Part shown: positions 37,301-43,700 of the stretch, piece by piece
How positions within the stretch are numbered: the stretch's first letter is position 1
Layout: every line of letters starts with the position of its first letter
Assembly: GCF_014170305.1 (NCBI RefSeq)
Contig: NZ_LZZT01000045.1
Location: 62,001-126,000 of the forward strand
Length of the DNA: 64,000 bases
Reading direction: 5' to 3'
From: Achromobacter sp. UMC71
Lineage (GTDB): Bacteria; Pseudomonadota; Gammaproteobacteria; Burkholderiales; Burkholderiaceae_B
The notes under the pieces: generated by a model
The model's database searches: none
The model's input: only the letters and a program-made list of their open reading frames with translations
What the model was told of the DNA's origin: nothing
Position numbers and translations under genes: made by a program

Positions 37301-38052
37301 TGCGCATCGGTCATGGTCGCGGCCGCCACCACCAGGTTGCGCGCGTTTACCTGGCTGGTGCCGGTGAAGATCACGCCGTTCTGGTTCACCACCAGCACTG
37401 TGCCGTTCGCCTTGATCGCGCCCTGGATCTGGCTGGGCTTGGCCCCCGCGCCCACTACCCGGTTCAGCACCGCGTCGTCCGCGCCCTGCTTGAACTGCAC
37501 CGTGGTGTTGCGGCCCACGTTGAACGTGTCCCAGTTCAGCACCGCGCGCGACTGAGTCTGCTCGATCGTCACCAACTGGCGACCGCCTTCCGTGCCGGGC
37601 TGGGGCGCCTTGGCCCCTTCCCACTTGGCCAGCGCGCCCTCGGCCACCCACAAGCCGCCCGGCGTCAAGCCATCGGGCACGCTGCTGCCATTGGCCGCCG
37701 CCGCGGCGCGAGCCGCCGCTTGCGCAGCCTGCTGCGCCACCACCGCGGCCGCCGTGCGGTTCAGGTTGTCCAGCGAACGCTGCAGCTTCGCGCGCGACTC
37801 GGCCTGCTGGCGCGCGCTGTTGCCGATGCCCGCCAGGCTGCCGTCGGGCATGCGCCCGGTGCGCTGCGCCGTCGACTGCACCGCGTTCTTGTCCGCGAAC
37901 CAGCCCGAGCTGAAGGCCCGCGGCTGCGCTTGCGCCGCGCCGCTCCAGCTGCCCGCCACCAGCAGCAGCGCGACCGCCTGCGACAACGGTTTCAGGCGCC
38001 AGAGGGCGCGGCGCGGACGGTGGGAAACACGAGCGTGAAAACGGCTGGACAT
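25384..38052 (-). CDS. giant TpsA filamentous hemagglutinin 1 (PdtA-like, DUF3739 type), 4222 aa
   Basis: Start ATG 38052 follows AGGAAGG; an upstream in-frame ATG (38085) lacks a site. Signal peptide ends near AQA (residue 42). A helical Ala-rich stretch precedes the TPS secretion domain (about 130-380; LNRVVGAGAKPSQIQGAIKA, NQNG at 223-226, VNARNLVVAA), then thousands of residues of Gly/Asn/Val-rich beta-helix repeats (DLSGG, LAAG, ITVGAG-like). The C-terminus carries the conserved DUF3739 block (GEAGIRVSGNVNVAALHVVNAANIQ split here for length) and a short Gln/Ala helix. No CDI-type VENN or toxin module. Two repeated C-x5-C loops lie near 28.8-29.0 kb. Expected to be a surface adhesin exported by the FhaC-type transporter. 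Confidence 0.92.
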   Translation of the reverse strand: MSSRFHARVSHRPRRALWRLKPLSQAVALLLVAGSWSGAAQAQPRAFSSGWFADKNAVQSTAQRTGRMPDGSLAGIGNSARQQAESRAKLQRSLDNLNRTAAAVVAQQAAQAAARAAAAANGSSVPDGLTPGGLWVAEGALAKWEGAKAPQPGTEGGRQLVTIEQTQSRAVLNWDTFNVGRNTTVQFKQGADDAVLNRVVGAGAKPSQIQGAIKANGTVLVVNQNGVIFTGTSQVNARNLVVAAATMTDAQFRERGIYADADATQPTFKDALGKIEVQAGARLATAAPGSATRGGGYVLLAGKDVHNAGEISTQQGQALLAAGDSFIIRRGQGSDSNQASTTRGNEVQITGQGLARNTGLIQAPQGDITLTGQRVEQAGVAVSTTSVDARGTIHLDARGSGAAVTLRESAVSAILVDASLTTALDGQRASLLQPAVPSNTALMAGDTFRRDLSLVQINSQGSVDFQGGSLTLATGGQVGVKADGRALVQDGARIDVGGAVGVIVSMESNNLKINLQGNEQRDAPVNRDSKLLNNSDVWLDRRDLVRVAAGKGGNDADRWYTAGGLLEVGGYLGTLGVPVSHWLAQGGVVRFEGAEVVTRAGSAINLSGGTLDVQSGEIRQSWLRGDDGRLYLADRAPGDLLYSGLYRGYEAVSRRWGENATRRFYNPLIAPPTRYESGYTVGRDAGALVVSTRNAVLDGDVISDTYLGDRQTRAPLADQDGYSQSHRNAARAAQLVVGTYLPFFDAAGAFLRYQLGATGTATDVAVGKGLADRSAGLGLDDALPADLKGKLFLDADRLNGFGLGAMRIAASRKISVDAGLRSADGGEITLYAPTIDINADLVSRGGLIQAGNTLRQPGSSGRIEDVALAPAAGAKAALRVAGGVALDARGVWSNLKEDPAAQRGLAVIDGGRVLLRGTGDVALAAGSVIDVSSGAALLATGAVQGGRGGSVTLEANAISTQAESGGKLSLGGAVRGYGVSGGGTFSIASGGTLVLGGPADGLAADVLRLDPALFQTGFATYDLNGHGGLRVADGAQIDLAMPVLRLRRETGPLPQSGIDPAEALTLWTPPVYTEDAKRGKLTQRAGASLSLRSDRAGAGGALVVGENARVTVDPGQSIRLSGGDQITVLGRLTAPGGLISLMDTRLNSQQYYTPKANGRSVWVGERAVLDVAGDSRVAVAADGHRYGVARAGGAIQIGGALDWEADAYAANRPMDRHLILRPGSLLDASGSQALVDLPGRGATLLAYNGGSIVLSSANSLYLDGGLRAAAGGPGAAGGTLAVALTPAFYLRSLADAAVLTPRVLALTQQQGASLLPASLRPGELGADLRYGVGGLSVEQVQAGGFGNLALFASVRADSGLTLAMPQSLRLSGPLMLSQNAPAGSLVHLSAPYMFLNHAAYEPPLGSDSVVQVGVVTPDWLKRGHRLVLDAGMMDLRGMRDLRSFDDVQVNLTGDLRLTGVSVGQDFNGNTLLGAPNRLTVTAAQIYPTTGGGGGIAAGEYYGQGGGSAVKNPDAVLTIRRATEAMPDMPYSAFGSVTLSGPNIVQGGVVRAPLGSILFMGPEGAPSSVRFLAGSVTSISGQGLVMPYGGTTDGIKYLYGGQEIRTSGVGGNDLNGAPARMIQINMKSVVADAGSLLDLSGGGELTGAAFVRGRGGSVDVLKYAMADANPGFGFSKSGNAVYAIVPGFGGDYAPATKDAAMPGYGQRVTIGAGVPGLPPGTYTLLPANFALLPGAFRVEAGAPGVFDAAQAALTRGGSWVTTGRMTAPGVSPGTVPASQLLVTPGDVVRRHAQYNETSYSAFLAANAARSGTPLPMLPADAGMLRLKLTPGAGREGTPAVSFGGVARFSAAPGSTGAGGTLAVDVRGGGLEILGPGQAPALAGPGVAVSADALNALLPARMVLGGAIGASANSPGAISLGGDSQRVLVRGGARLYAPELVLLAPTNGSITVEQGAVLSTVGRGAAPQDARGGYYYSVQSNGALVLSNGLVNLRPPEQDGRVAIDIGACASVCSGTTRLVSEGTLGAATNGAFTLRDNVEYGTRNLMLSVSGLNLGSPQALAQAAAAGQLPPGLALDQDALARLLRGNTALGAPGLESLIFNAAESINVYGAVTLDTRAAAGPSALRRLVLGAPAVYGYGAAGDTARISAPEFVWAGSVMASPAGKVPLGYDTPAAPGGAVLDRLGDGSLTIAADVIRFDYSPYTVPASLVPANRLALGFATVNLEAAQMITGVSTGSLHVYHKQNGYAAGEGWRYQGGDLMLRTPLLTGEAGATLALRAGGALALAGTGAVAPARDALGATLDLKAQRVTLDSTVALPSGKLIVKADGDITLGAGARIDLAGRAFTAFDATRYSWGGDLDLNSVTGNIVQAAGSVIDLSARKQRGGRMQAVALGVTGGRVALDGTILGSASGEHDAGGTRVPYDGAEITLRAQTLADFAGLNQRLNQGGVTGARRFQLKQGDLVVGDELRARVVEISVDGGSLTVNGRIDASGRQVGSIRLAARDDLRINGLLDAHGERLRLDSYGKVIDATNRAIIELTSRDGTLALGAGAAFDLRAGTDDPGRLGGRQLGTLDLNARRLGGGAERGAIAGSGDGANDVAISITGTPRILGAKTVAVNAFRRYDDAPSAALPDVSGKTPQLITQAYLDGIDGENVAYMNAALGNGALTARLAALGPYHLRPGVEIVSATPDGNLTVSGDIDLSGYRYGPNANRTVAALRGYGEPGKLVLRAGGDLAIHGSINDGFAPPPDTIDDGGWKLVEGRFLGNGQTPFGEDLVVPIDGVQLEAGTLFPAGRALNYDLPAQAATLPAGTVLPMAATLNGPLALPAGLVLTGDLTLADGRVLRAGTVLQEALAVGAGARLGAGFTLRSEAALQAFTWPKDVPLAAALKASAPLNLARGSLIPSQTYIELPGDQPINLRPVGPDGRQGRNWALAPMLGEGASAWSLMAVAGADLTSADMAARKPDGQGDIILADTHYGKLGYGSKSVTNVFIGERVLTQRAIDELELDQSLLGTPVKPIADQYELSEDSFCNSTGYCEAGKRKLTAAGSIYWFGDESGKGRYVAELEAEWGISEDEFCGETGNCEGGGRTETTTKRDYRYGDRTPLFSVLRTGTGDLSLLAGRDVGMASVYGVYTAGTPSSLGAGQDARFNLPRGTTADDAVLGTIQYDGKYDAALAAYRAWYPDQGGNLTVAAGRDIYGDAWAKTAMNAQPYGTPDVEYPKYPSAALSNWLWRQGSVGMPGVTDIASSWWINFGTYAANSSTNGEQPRVVGFTGFGTLGGGNLSITAGRDAGVRDPRGDALLNNNMASGRSQALVAVVAGTGRVVGGDLVLTGGGDMDLRIGGAFNPNLRAVQQSDGASGLGGGYAGSMEDVDLNGLLVNLRGQLALTAGRVGGISLFYGDGAQLRAPDLSAVGGGKPLGGPRLLLGDAVASFDTRGDLVLADAPDPGRVRQINTSPYTQGSLVKGGGAESWFTLWTPGTAIDLFSAGGNVTPLSTNNTFRPGTDLLIEETTRIGAQLQISYVYPSKLDVTAAGGNIILATTTREADGVNHVLLLAPSSSGALSMLAGGSIFAAGAHAVSMSGADTPLPTPWRPGFMASNGGENNTQTLSNASVEGNVVWPNSPKPLFVFGPNTPLDASPRQAEGELARFHAVNGDIVGLRAGAETRLAPRSLLGRPQTVMTWYEAALPVSVRAGRDILGMSALGLHSNASDLSQVTAGRDIVQADLKVAGPGTLLVQAGRNIRQDDVASVVSVGAIVRGDARPGASIAVLAGVGPQGPDYAGLLARYLDPARALAAGQTLSANPDRVVQSYAGELTLAGWLRQAYGYQGDESGAPAELAQRQALLDAEVAADPARKRRDLMQDYRQESELHLVNWLRTHHGYDGGEDGARAALAALAAEQQGIYARQLYFAELRKGGREYNEQDGPRSGSYLRGRRAIAALFPQTDAQGAQRLYQGDFTMYGGAGLRTQFGGDIQVLTPGGQQVLGIEGAAPPASSGVVTQGQGDIQLYALGSVLLGQSRIMTTFGGHIQAWSSEGDINAGRGAKTTVIYTPPKRVYDALGNITLSPSAPSTGAGIATLAPIAEVPAGDVDLIAPLGTIDAGEAGIRVSGNVNVAALHVVNAANIQVQGDSKGIPVTAVVNTGALASASAASSAASSAAQDSVQRAQNQARQNQPSIISVQILGFGDEPAAPAPAQPRAAAPAYRPDGVVQVQGVDGGG
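37321..37917 (-). repeat. near-identical TPS-domain DNA shared with hemagglutinin 2
   Basis: This 597-bp stretch matches 52489-53085 at a constant offset of 15168 bp with only about ten base differences by eye, while flanking parts of the two genes diverge clearly. It covers the start of the mature protein and most of the TPS domain. Confidence 0.85.
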
Positions 38053-38156
38053 GACGGCTTTCCTTCCTGGAATCGGATCTGGCATCTGCAGCGCCGGGGC
38101 CGGCTCGCCGGAAGTGGCGGCGAGGCGAAGGACCGGACGATTCTGCGCATGGGTGC

Positions 38157-38204
38157 CTAGACCGTCTGAAGCGTCATCGACTGCGCCTTTTCATAAAAAA
38201 TTCA
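38157..38204 (-). promoter_or_regulatory. predicted ECF-sigma promoter of hemagglutinin 1
   Basis: Minus strand: TGAATTTTTTATGAAAAGG, CGCAGTC, 16-bp spacer, GTCTAG, 105 bp before the start codon. The -35-like CGCAGTC and -10-like GTCTAG equal those of the transporter promoter; the AT-rich upstream part is shared with hemagglutinin 2. Confidence 0.68.
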
Positions 38205-38264
38205 TATTTCATGTTTTATGCGAGGAAAGCCGGGCGGCAGGGTCCGAACGCGTGCCGCGCCGTT

Positions 38265-39239
38265 TCAACTCAACAGCACGATGCCGCCGGGCAGCGAGGT
38301 GACCTGGGCGCCGTACACGTCACGGATCAAGAGCGCTGCGTCGGCCAGCTGGTCCAGCGAAAAACGCGCCTGCACCAGGCTGTCCGCCAGCCGCTGCCCC
38401 ACCAGCACGATGCGGCCGGGCCGGTAGCGGTTGATCTCGTCCACCACCTGGGCCAGCGGCACGTTGTTGAATTCCAGCACGCCGCGCCGCCACGCCGTGA
38501 CCTGCTCGGCATCGACCCGCTTCGGCGCGCTGGCGCCGCCGGCGCCCAGCACCACCTGCTGCGCGGCCACCAAGTCCAGCGTGTCGTGGCGGATGGCGAC
38601 GCGCGCGCTGCCTTCCAGGCAGGTCACGCGGACCAGCCCGTCGGTGTAGCGCACGTTGACGCAGCCCGCCGTGGCCGTCACGCGGCCCGCGCCCGCCGTC
38701 AGGCTGACAGGCTGGCCGGCGGTTTTCAGTTCGACCTCGCCGGCCAGCAGATCGATCTGCTCGGCCCCGCCGCTACGCGACAGGTTGATGCGCGTCTGCG
38801 TATTCAATTGCACCGTGGCATCGCCCGCCAGCGCCACCTGGCGCTGCTCGCCGGTGCCGCTGCGCACGTCCGCCGCCAGCTCGTCCAGCGCTGGCCACAG
38901 GCCCAGCGGCGGCTTGAACGCCAGGTACGCGGAGGCGGCCGCCACCGCGCCGCCCAGGAAGGCGCGGCGGGCCGGCAAAGCCGCCCGGGCGCGGTGCGCC
39001 TTGTCGGCTTGCCTGGCGGCGGCCTGGCGCGCCACCGGCGCCAGCTGCTGCCAGGCGCCGCGCGTTTCCTTGAAGACGCGGGCATGCTCCGCGCTCTGGG
39101 CGCACCAGCGCCGGAACGCCTCGCCATCGGCCACGCTGGCCTGTCCCGACGCCAGGCGCACGACCCAGGCCTGCGCCTCGCGGCGCAGCCTGGCCGAGGG
39201 GCCGGCATCAAGGGGAGATCGTCTGAACATGGCGGTCAT
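38265..39239 (-). CDS. FecR-type anti-sigma regulator 1 (VreR-like)
   Basis: 324 residues. An N-terminal cytosolic anti-sigma domain (DUF4880-like, about 15-60, with AWVVRLASG and FRRWCAQS), a single membrane helix preceded by a twin-arginine-like RRAFLGG (91-97), a periplasmic FecR domain (about 130-235, starting from the conserved VQLNTQTRINL) and a C-terminal STN-like segment (FNNVPLAQVVDEINRYR). It should hold the sigma factor encoded 4 bp upstream inactive until signalled from the periplasm, presumably by the STN protein. ATG 39239 or 39230 are both possible starts. Confidence 0.87.
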   Translation of the reverse strand: MTAMFRRSPLDAGPSARLRREAQAWVVRLASGQASVADGEAFRRWCAQSAEHARVFKETRGAWQQLAPVARQAAARQADKAHRARAALPARRAFLGGAVAAASAYLAFKPPLGLWPALDELAADVRSGTGEQRQVALAGDATVQLNTQTRINLSRSGGAEQIDLLAGEVELKTAGQPVSLTAGAGRVTATAGCVNVRYTDGLVRVTCLEGSARVAIRHDTLDLVAAQQVVLGAGGASAPKRVDAEQVTAWRRGVLEFNNVPLAQVVDEINRYRPGRIVLVGQRLADSLVQARFSLDQLADAALLIRDVYGAQVTSLPGGIVLLS

Positions 39240-39243
39240 ATTC

Positions 39244-39786
39244 CTAAGACGTTTCCCGGGCCTGGGGACCGTAGCGCTGGACATACTTTTTTTCCAATTT
39301 CTTGCAGCAGTGCTCCAGCCCCGCGCGCAATTCCTTTTCCACCGTGCGTATCGAAATGCCGAAACGCTCGGCAATCTCGCGATGCGGCACCTCGTCCACC
39401 CGGGCCGCGATCACGATGGCCTGGCGCCGGCGCGGCAGTTCGGCCAGCGCCGCCTCCAGCGCGGCAAGCTGCTCGCGGCCTTCTGCCACCTCGACGGGCC
39501 CCGCGGCCTCGTCGGCCATTTCGTACAGTTCATCGATCTCGTCCATCGACAGAATGCGGGCATTGGCGCGGCGCTGGTCCTCGGCGATGTTGGAGGCAAT
39601 CTTGAACAGATAGGCCGCCGGATATTCCACCGGCGCGGTCTCGGCCAGGCTGTCCACCCGCAGCCAGGCTTCCTGCATGGCGTCGTTGGCCAGGTCTTCC
39701 GAACCCAGCCGGATGCGCAGGCGTTTGCGGAATTCCTGGTACTTGGACAGGAACAGGTCGCGCAAGGCGTCGCCGGTCATGGACAT
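39244..39786 (-). CDS. ECF RNA polymerase sigma factor 1 (FecI/VreI-like)
   Basis: 180 residues: sigma region 2 (about 8-75; EDLANDAMQEAWLRV, YLFKIASNIAEDQRR) and region 4 (about 110-165; LPRRRQAIVIAARVDEVPHREIAERFGISIRTVEKEL). FecI subgroup by partner genes. Second gene of the STN-sigma-antisigma operon. Proposed targets are the three promoters sharing the CGCAGTC-N16-GTCTAG layout. Confidence 0.92.
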   Translation of the reverse strand: MSMTGDALRDLFLSKYQEFRKRLRIRLGSEDLANDAMQEAWLRVDSLAETAPVEYPAAYLFKIASNIAEDQRRANARILSMDEIDELYEMADEAAGPVEVAEGREQLAALEAALAELPRRRQAIVIAARVDEVPHREIAERFGISIRTVEKELRAGLEHCCKKLEKKYVQRYGPQARETS

Positions 39787-39792
39787 GGCGGG

Positions 39793-40494
39793 TCAGCCTG
39801 CGGCCGCGCCGGCTTGGCGGCAATCGGCCTGCGGATCGGGGCGCGGCGACAGCACCAGGGTCACGGGCTGCGGCAGGCCGGCGGGCGGCGGCGCGTCCAT
39901 CACCAGCCCGGATAGCACCGCGGCCAGCGCCTCATCGCGGCGCGCGTCGCCCGTGCCCGACACCAGCCGGGCCTGGCGCACCACGCCATTGCGGCCGATC
40001 CATAATTGCACCGATGCCCGGTAACGGCCGAACTGCGCGCCCGTCCACGCGCACAGCGCGCGCGTCACGGTGTTCTGCAAAATGCCGGCGTAGCGCGGCA
40101 ACGCCGCTGGATTGGACGCGGCAGCCGGCGCGCGGGCGCCATCGGCGGCGCCGGCGGTCTCGACCAGCGTGAAGGCGGACGCGCTGGCAAAGCGCGCCTG
40201 CAGGCCCGTGCCCGCCAGCAATTGCCGCAGCGCTTCCTGCGGCGCCAGCCGGCCGCGCACCGCCGCGGCCCGGCGGCCGGCCGTCAGCCGGCTAGTGACC
40301 AGCACCGCCAGGCCCGTGGCCTCGGTGTAGGCGGCCAGCGCGCTGTCCAGCGGCTGCGCCGCGATATCGAACGGAATCCATCCGGGCTCGGCGGGCCGCC
40401 CCTGGGCCCACGCGGCCGGCGGCAACACCGACAGGCCCAGCGCTAGCCAGCAGGCGAACGCCCAAGCGGCCCCAGGCGCCTGCGTCACTGTCAT
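39793..40494 (-). CDS. stand-alone STN-domain signalling protein 1 (VreA-like)
   Basis: 233 residues from ATG 40494 (signal peptide ending AAWA). The mature protein has a secretin/TonB short N-terminal (STN) domain (about 38-112: IPFDIAAQPLDSALAAYTEA) and a TonB-C-like domain (about 150-225: YRASVQLWIGRNGVVRQARL, SGTG). There is no beta-barrel, unlike FecA-type receptors. Two cysteines (RALC and ADC near the end) are conserved with its paralogue at 54.9 kb and could form a disulfide. VreA of P. aeruginosa has this same rare architecture. It probably passes the periplasmic signal to the FecR protein. Confidence 0.82.
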   Translation of the reverse strand: MTVTQAPGAAWAFACWLALGLSVLPPAAWAQGRPAEPGWIPFDIAAQPLDSALAAYTEATGLAVLVTSRLTAGRRAAAVRGRLAPQEALRQLLAGTGLQARFASASAFTLVETAGAADGARAPAAASNPAALPRYAGILQNTVTRALCAWTGAQFGRYRASVQLWIGRNGVVRQARLVSGTGDARRDEALAAVLSGLVMDAPPPAGLPQPVTLVLSPRPDPQADCRQAGAAAG

Positions 40495-40564
40495 AACACC
40501 CCGGTTCAGGAAGATGGCGTGGCGGCTGCGCGCCGGCGGTAACCGGACGCAGTGCGGAAGCGGC

Positions 40565-40607
40565 ATGGTAGCGACCCCATGTGACGGTCGGGTGACGCGC
40601 TCGTGAC
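40565..40607 (-). promoter_or_regulatory. Pho-box-like promoter of the module 1 signalling operon
   Basis: On the minus strand, GTCAC occurs three times with exact 11-bp period (plus-strand GTGAC at 40581, 40592, 40603; TTGTCAC in the outermost). A -10-like TACCAT (40565-40570) follows the last repeat after 10 bp, the spacing of PhoB-activated promoters. The start codon of the STN protein is 70 bp further on. Confidence 0.68.
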
Positions 40608-40713
40608 AACGGCGGGCTCAAGCACCCGCCGCCGTCACCAGCTTGTAAGAGCCAGCACGGCCATCGGCCGCGCGCTTGACAGGGACGCCGGCGAGGCCGT
40701 CCCCGCCGTCCCC

Positions 40714-43700
40714 TTACATCGCCAGCTTGCTCCGTTCCTGCGGACTCAGGCCGCGCATCTCGCTGTCGTCCAGCGTGCCAGCGCCCAGCACCTGCACGGC
40801 GCTGGCGGCGTCGTAACGCGTGGCCGCCGCCGACGGGCCCGGCGCGGGCGCGCTGGCGCCCGCCACCGGCTCCTCGCCATACCCCAGGATCTGCACGCTG
40901 ATCACGGACGGCTGGTTCTGCCGCGCCTGGTTCTGCGCACGCTGCGCCGATTCCTGCGCCGCGCCCACCGCCGACGTCGCCGCCGCGCTGGCCGACGACA
41001 TCGCCCCGGTGTTCACCGCCGCCGTCACCGGCACGCCCTTGCTGTCGCCCTGCGCCTGGATGTTGGCCGCGTTCACCACCTGCAGCGCCGCGATGTTGAC
41101 GTTGCCCGACACCCGGATGCCGGCCTCGCCCGCATCGATGGTGCCCAGCGGCGCGTACAGGTCGACGTCGCCCGCCGGCACTTCCGGCAGCGGCGCCAGC
41201 GTGGCGATGCCCGCGCCGGTGGCCGGTGCGCTGGGCGACAAGGTGACGTTGCCGACCGCGTCGTAGACCCGCTTGGGCGGGGTGTAGAGCACCGTCGTCT
41301 TGGAGCCGCGCCCGGCGTTGATGTCGCCTTGCGCCGACCAGGCCGTGATGCCGCCGCCGAAGGTGGTCATGACCCGGCTCTGGCCCAGCAGGATGCTGCC
41401 CTGCGCGTACAGCTGGATGCTGCCCTGGCCCTGGGTGATGATGCCGGCGCTGGCGGGCGGCGCCACGCCTTCCACGCCGAACACCTGCTTGCCGCCCGGC
41501 GTCAGCAGCTGGATGTCGCCGCCGAAGCTGCTGCGGATGCCGGCGCCGCCGTACAGAGTCAGGTCGCCCTGGTAGGCGCCGGCCGCGGTCTGCGGGAACA
41601 GCGCCGCAATGGCCTGGCGGCCGCGCAGGTAGCTGCCCTGGCGCGGGCTGGACTTGTCGTTGTATTCCCGCCCGCCCGCGCGCAGCTCGGCGAAGTACAC
41701 CTGCCGCGCGAAGATGCGCTGCTGCTCGGCGGGTAGCGCCTGGAAATAGGCTTGCGCGTCTTCCGTGCTGCCGGCAAAGCCGAAGCGCTGCGTCAACCAC
41801 AGCAGCAGTTCCGCTTCATAGGTCTTGAAGGCCATGCCCTGGTCGGCCAGCGGACGGCTGGGATCCGCCTGCCGCGACGCATCCAGGTAACGCGCCAGAA
41901 AGCCCGCGTAATCCGGCCCGGCCGCGCCCACGCCCGCCAGCACGGCAATCGACGCGCCCGGGCGGCGATCGCCCGGCAGCACCGCGCCCAGGCTGTTGAG
42001 CGACGCCCGGTCGCCCATCAGCACATGGCGGCCAGCGGTCACTTCCAGGGTACCGGGGCCGGCCACCTGGAACGAACTGTAGAGAATGTCGCGCCCCGCC
42101 GACACCCGCGACACGTCCTGCGCGTCGCGGTGCAGGAACAGGTTGCCGGACGACGTGGCCGACGCCACGGCTGCACCAAAGTAATAGCCGTTGGTCGTCG
42201 GCACGTTCAATTGCACGCCGGTATCGGTGCCCGAGGCCACGATGTCGCGTCCGGCCATCATCCAGACCGGGCCCGCCGCCTCGTACCACGTCTGCCCCAG
42301 GTTGGGACCCTCGATGATGGCCAGCGTTTCGCCGCTACGCAGCCCCACGATGTCGCCGTCCCGGGCATACAGGCGCGTCACCAGGCCGGACCCCGCCGCG
42401 CTGGCGGTGGGCGCATCGAAATAAAACAATGGGAAGTGCGTATTGCGCGCGCCGTCGATGCCATTGGCCCCCTTGTTGCTCAACGTGACCGCGCTGCTGT
42501 CCAGCGAGGTATACCCCGCGAAAGCCGGCGCCAGCACGTTGGCCACGCTGGCCGGGTCCGCGCCCGACCGGTTGATGGCGTAGCCGCCGGCGTAGATCGA
42601 ATTGCCCGCCAGCAGCTCGAGCTGACCGCGCGCGCCGGGCGCCAAGGTCAGTGAATACGGCAGGCCATTGGCCTCGGCGTTCAGGTAGCCGGCCGAGACG
42701 CCCGCATAGATGCTGCCGTCATACGCCGTCGCGCGCAGGATAGAGGGGTACAAGTAGCGCGCATCCGACGCCGACGTATTGCGGCCGGTCTGCAACCCCA
42801 GGCCCTGCCCGCTGTGCGAGGTCTGCCGGCTGGGCGTCAGGTTGCCGCCCGCGCTGGACAGCTCGATGGCGGTATTCGCCGTCCACATCGAGAACCAGCT
42901 GTAGCCGCCGCCCTCGATCTGGGTGCCGTCGCGCAGCCGGAACGGCGTGCTGTTCTGCAACGCCACCCGGCCCGGATCGCTGGCGCCGCCCACCACCAGG
43001 TCGCCGCGTGCGTCCAGCCTGATCACTGCGTCGCCTGGAATCAGCGCAAGCCCGCCCGTGGCGCTGGCCATCGACGATTCGTAGGGATCGAAGCCGCGGC
43101 TGTCCTTGGCATCGCGCAGAGCGGGTTCGCTGCTGTAGCGCAGGTCCAGCCCGCCAATCGCGCCCCCCGTGAACTGCACATTGCCGCGCAGGTTGATGAG
43201 CGCGCCTTGCAGGTCGATGGCCGGATCGCCGTAGTACGGCGTGGGGCCGTTGGTGGACGACACCGCCCCGCGCGCATTCTGCGTGGGGTTGAGGGCGCCG
43301 CCGATGCGCACGTCGATATCGCCGCCGCCCGTCAGCGTCATACCGCCATCGGCCGCGATGCGGCCGGTGCTGCCCACCGCCACGATCAGCCCCTGGCTGC
43401 GCGGATTGCTGCGCGAGCCGCGCGCCTCGACGTTGCCCGCGTCGCCGTCGGTGCGCACGCTGACATTGCCGCCGCCCAATGCGCCGAAGCCGGTAAAGCC
43501 GACCAGCAGCGGCGTCGTATCCTTGAAGTCGGACGGCGCCCGGGTGTAGCTGCCGAAATTGATCCACCACGCGGTCGGCGTGTCGCCGCCGTTGGCGCTG
43601 CCGCTGCCCTGGCGCCACAGCCAATTGCCGACGCCCACGCTTGCATCCACCCTGCGGGCGTCGAACGTGCTTTGCGCGGTCTGGCCCCATACGTCGCCAC

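Noticed and set aside
25405-38160. A 12.7-kb open frame on the plus strand opposite hemagglutinin 1 (and a similar one opposite hemagglutinin 2)
   Set aside because: Its product is a low-complexity Arg/Gln/His/Ala string without domains; it is the antisense shadow of strongly GC-biased codons in the real genes, which have signal peptide, TPS domain and ribosome site.
40621-40713. A terminator for hemagglutinin 2 in GC-rich DNA just after its stop
   Set aside because: Only an imperfect GGGACG/CGTCCC dyad with a bulge and no T-run; not convincing enough to list.
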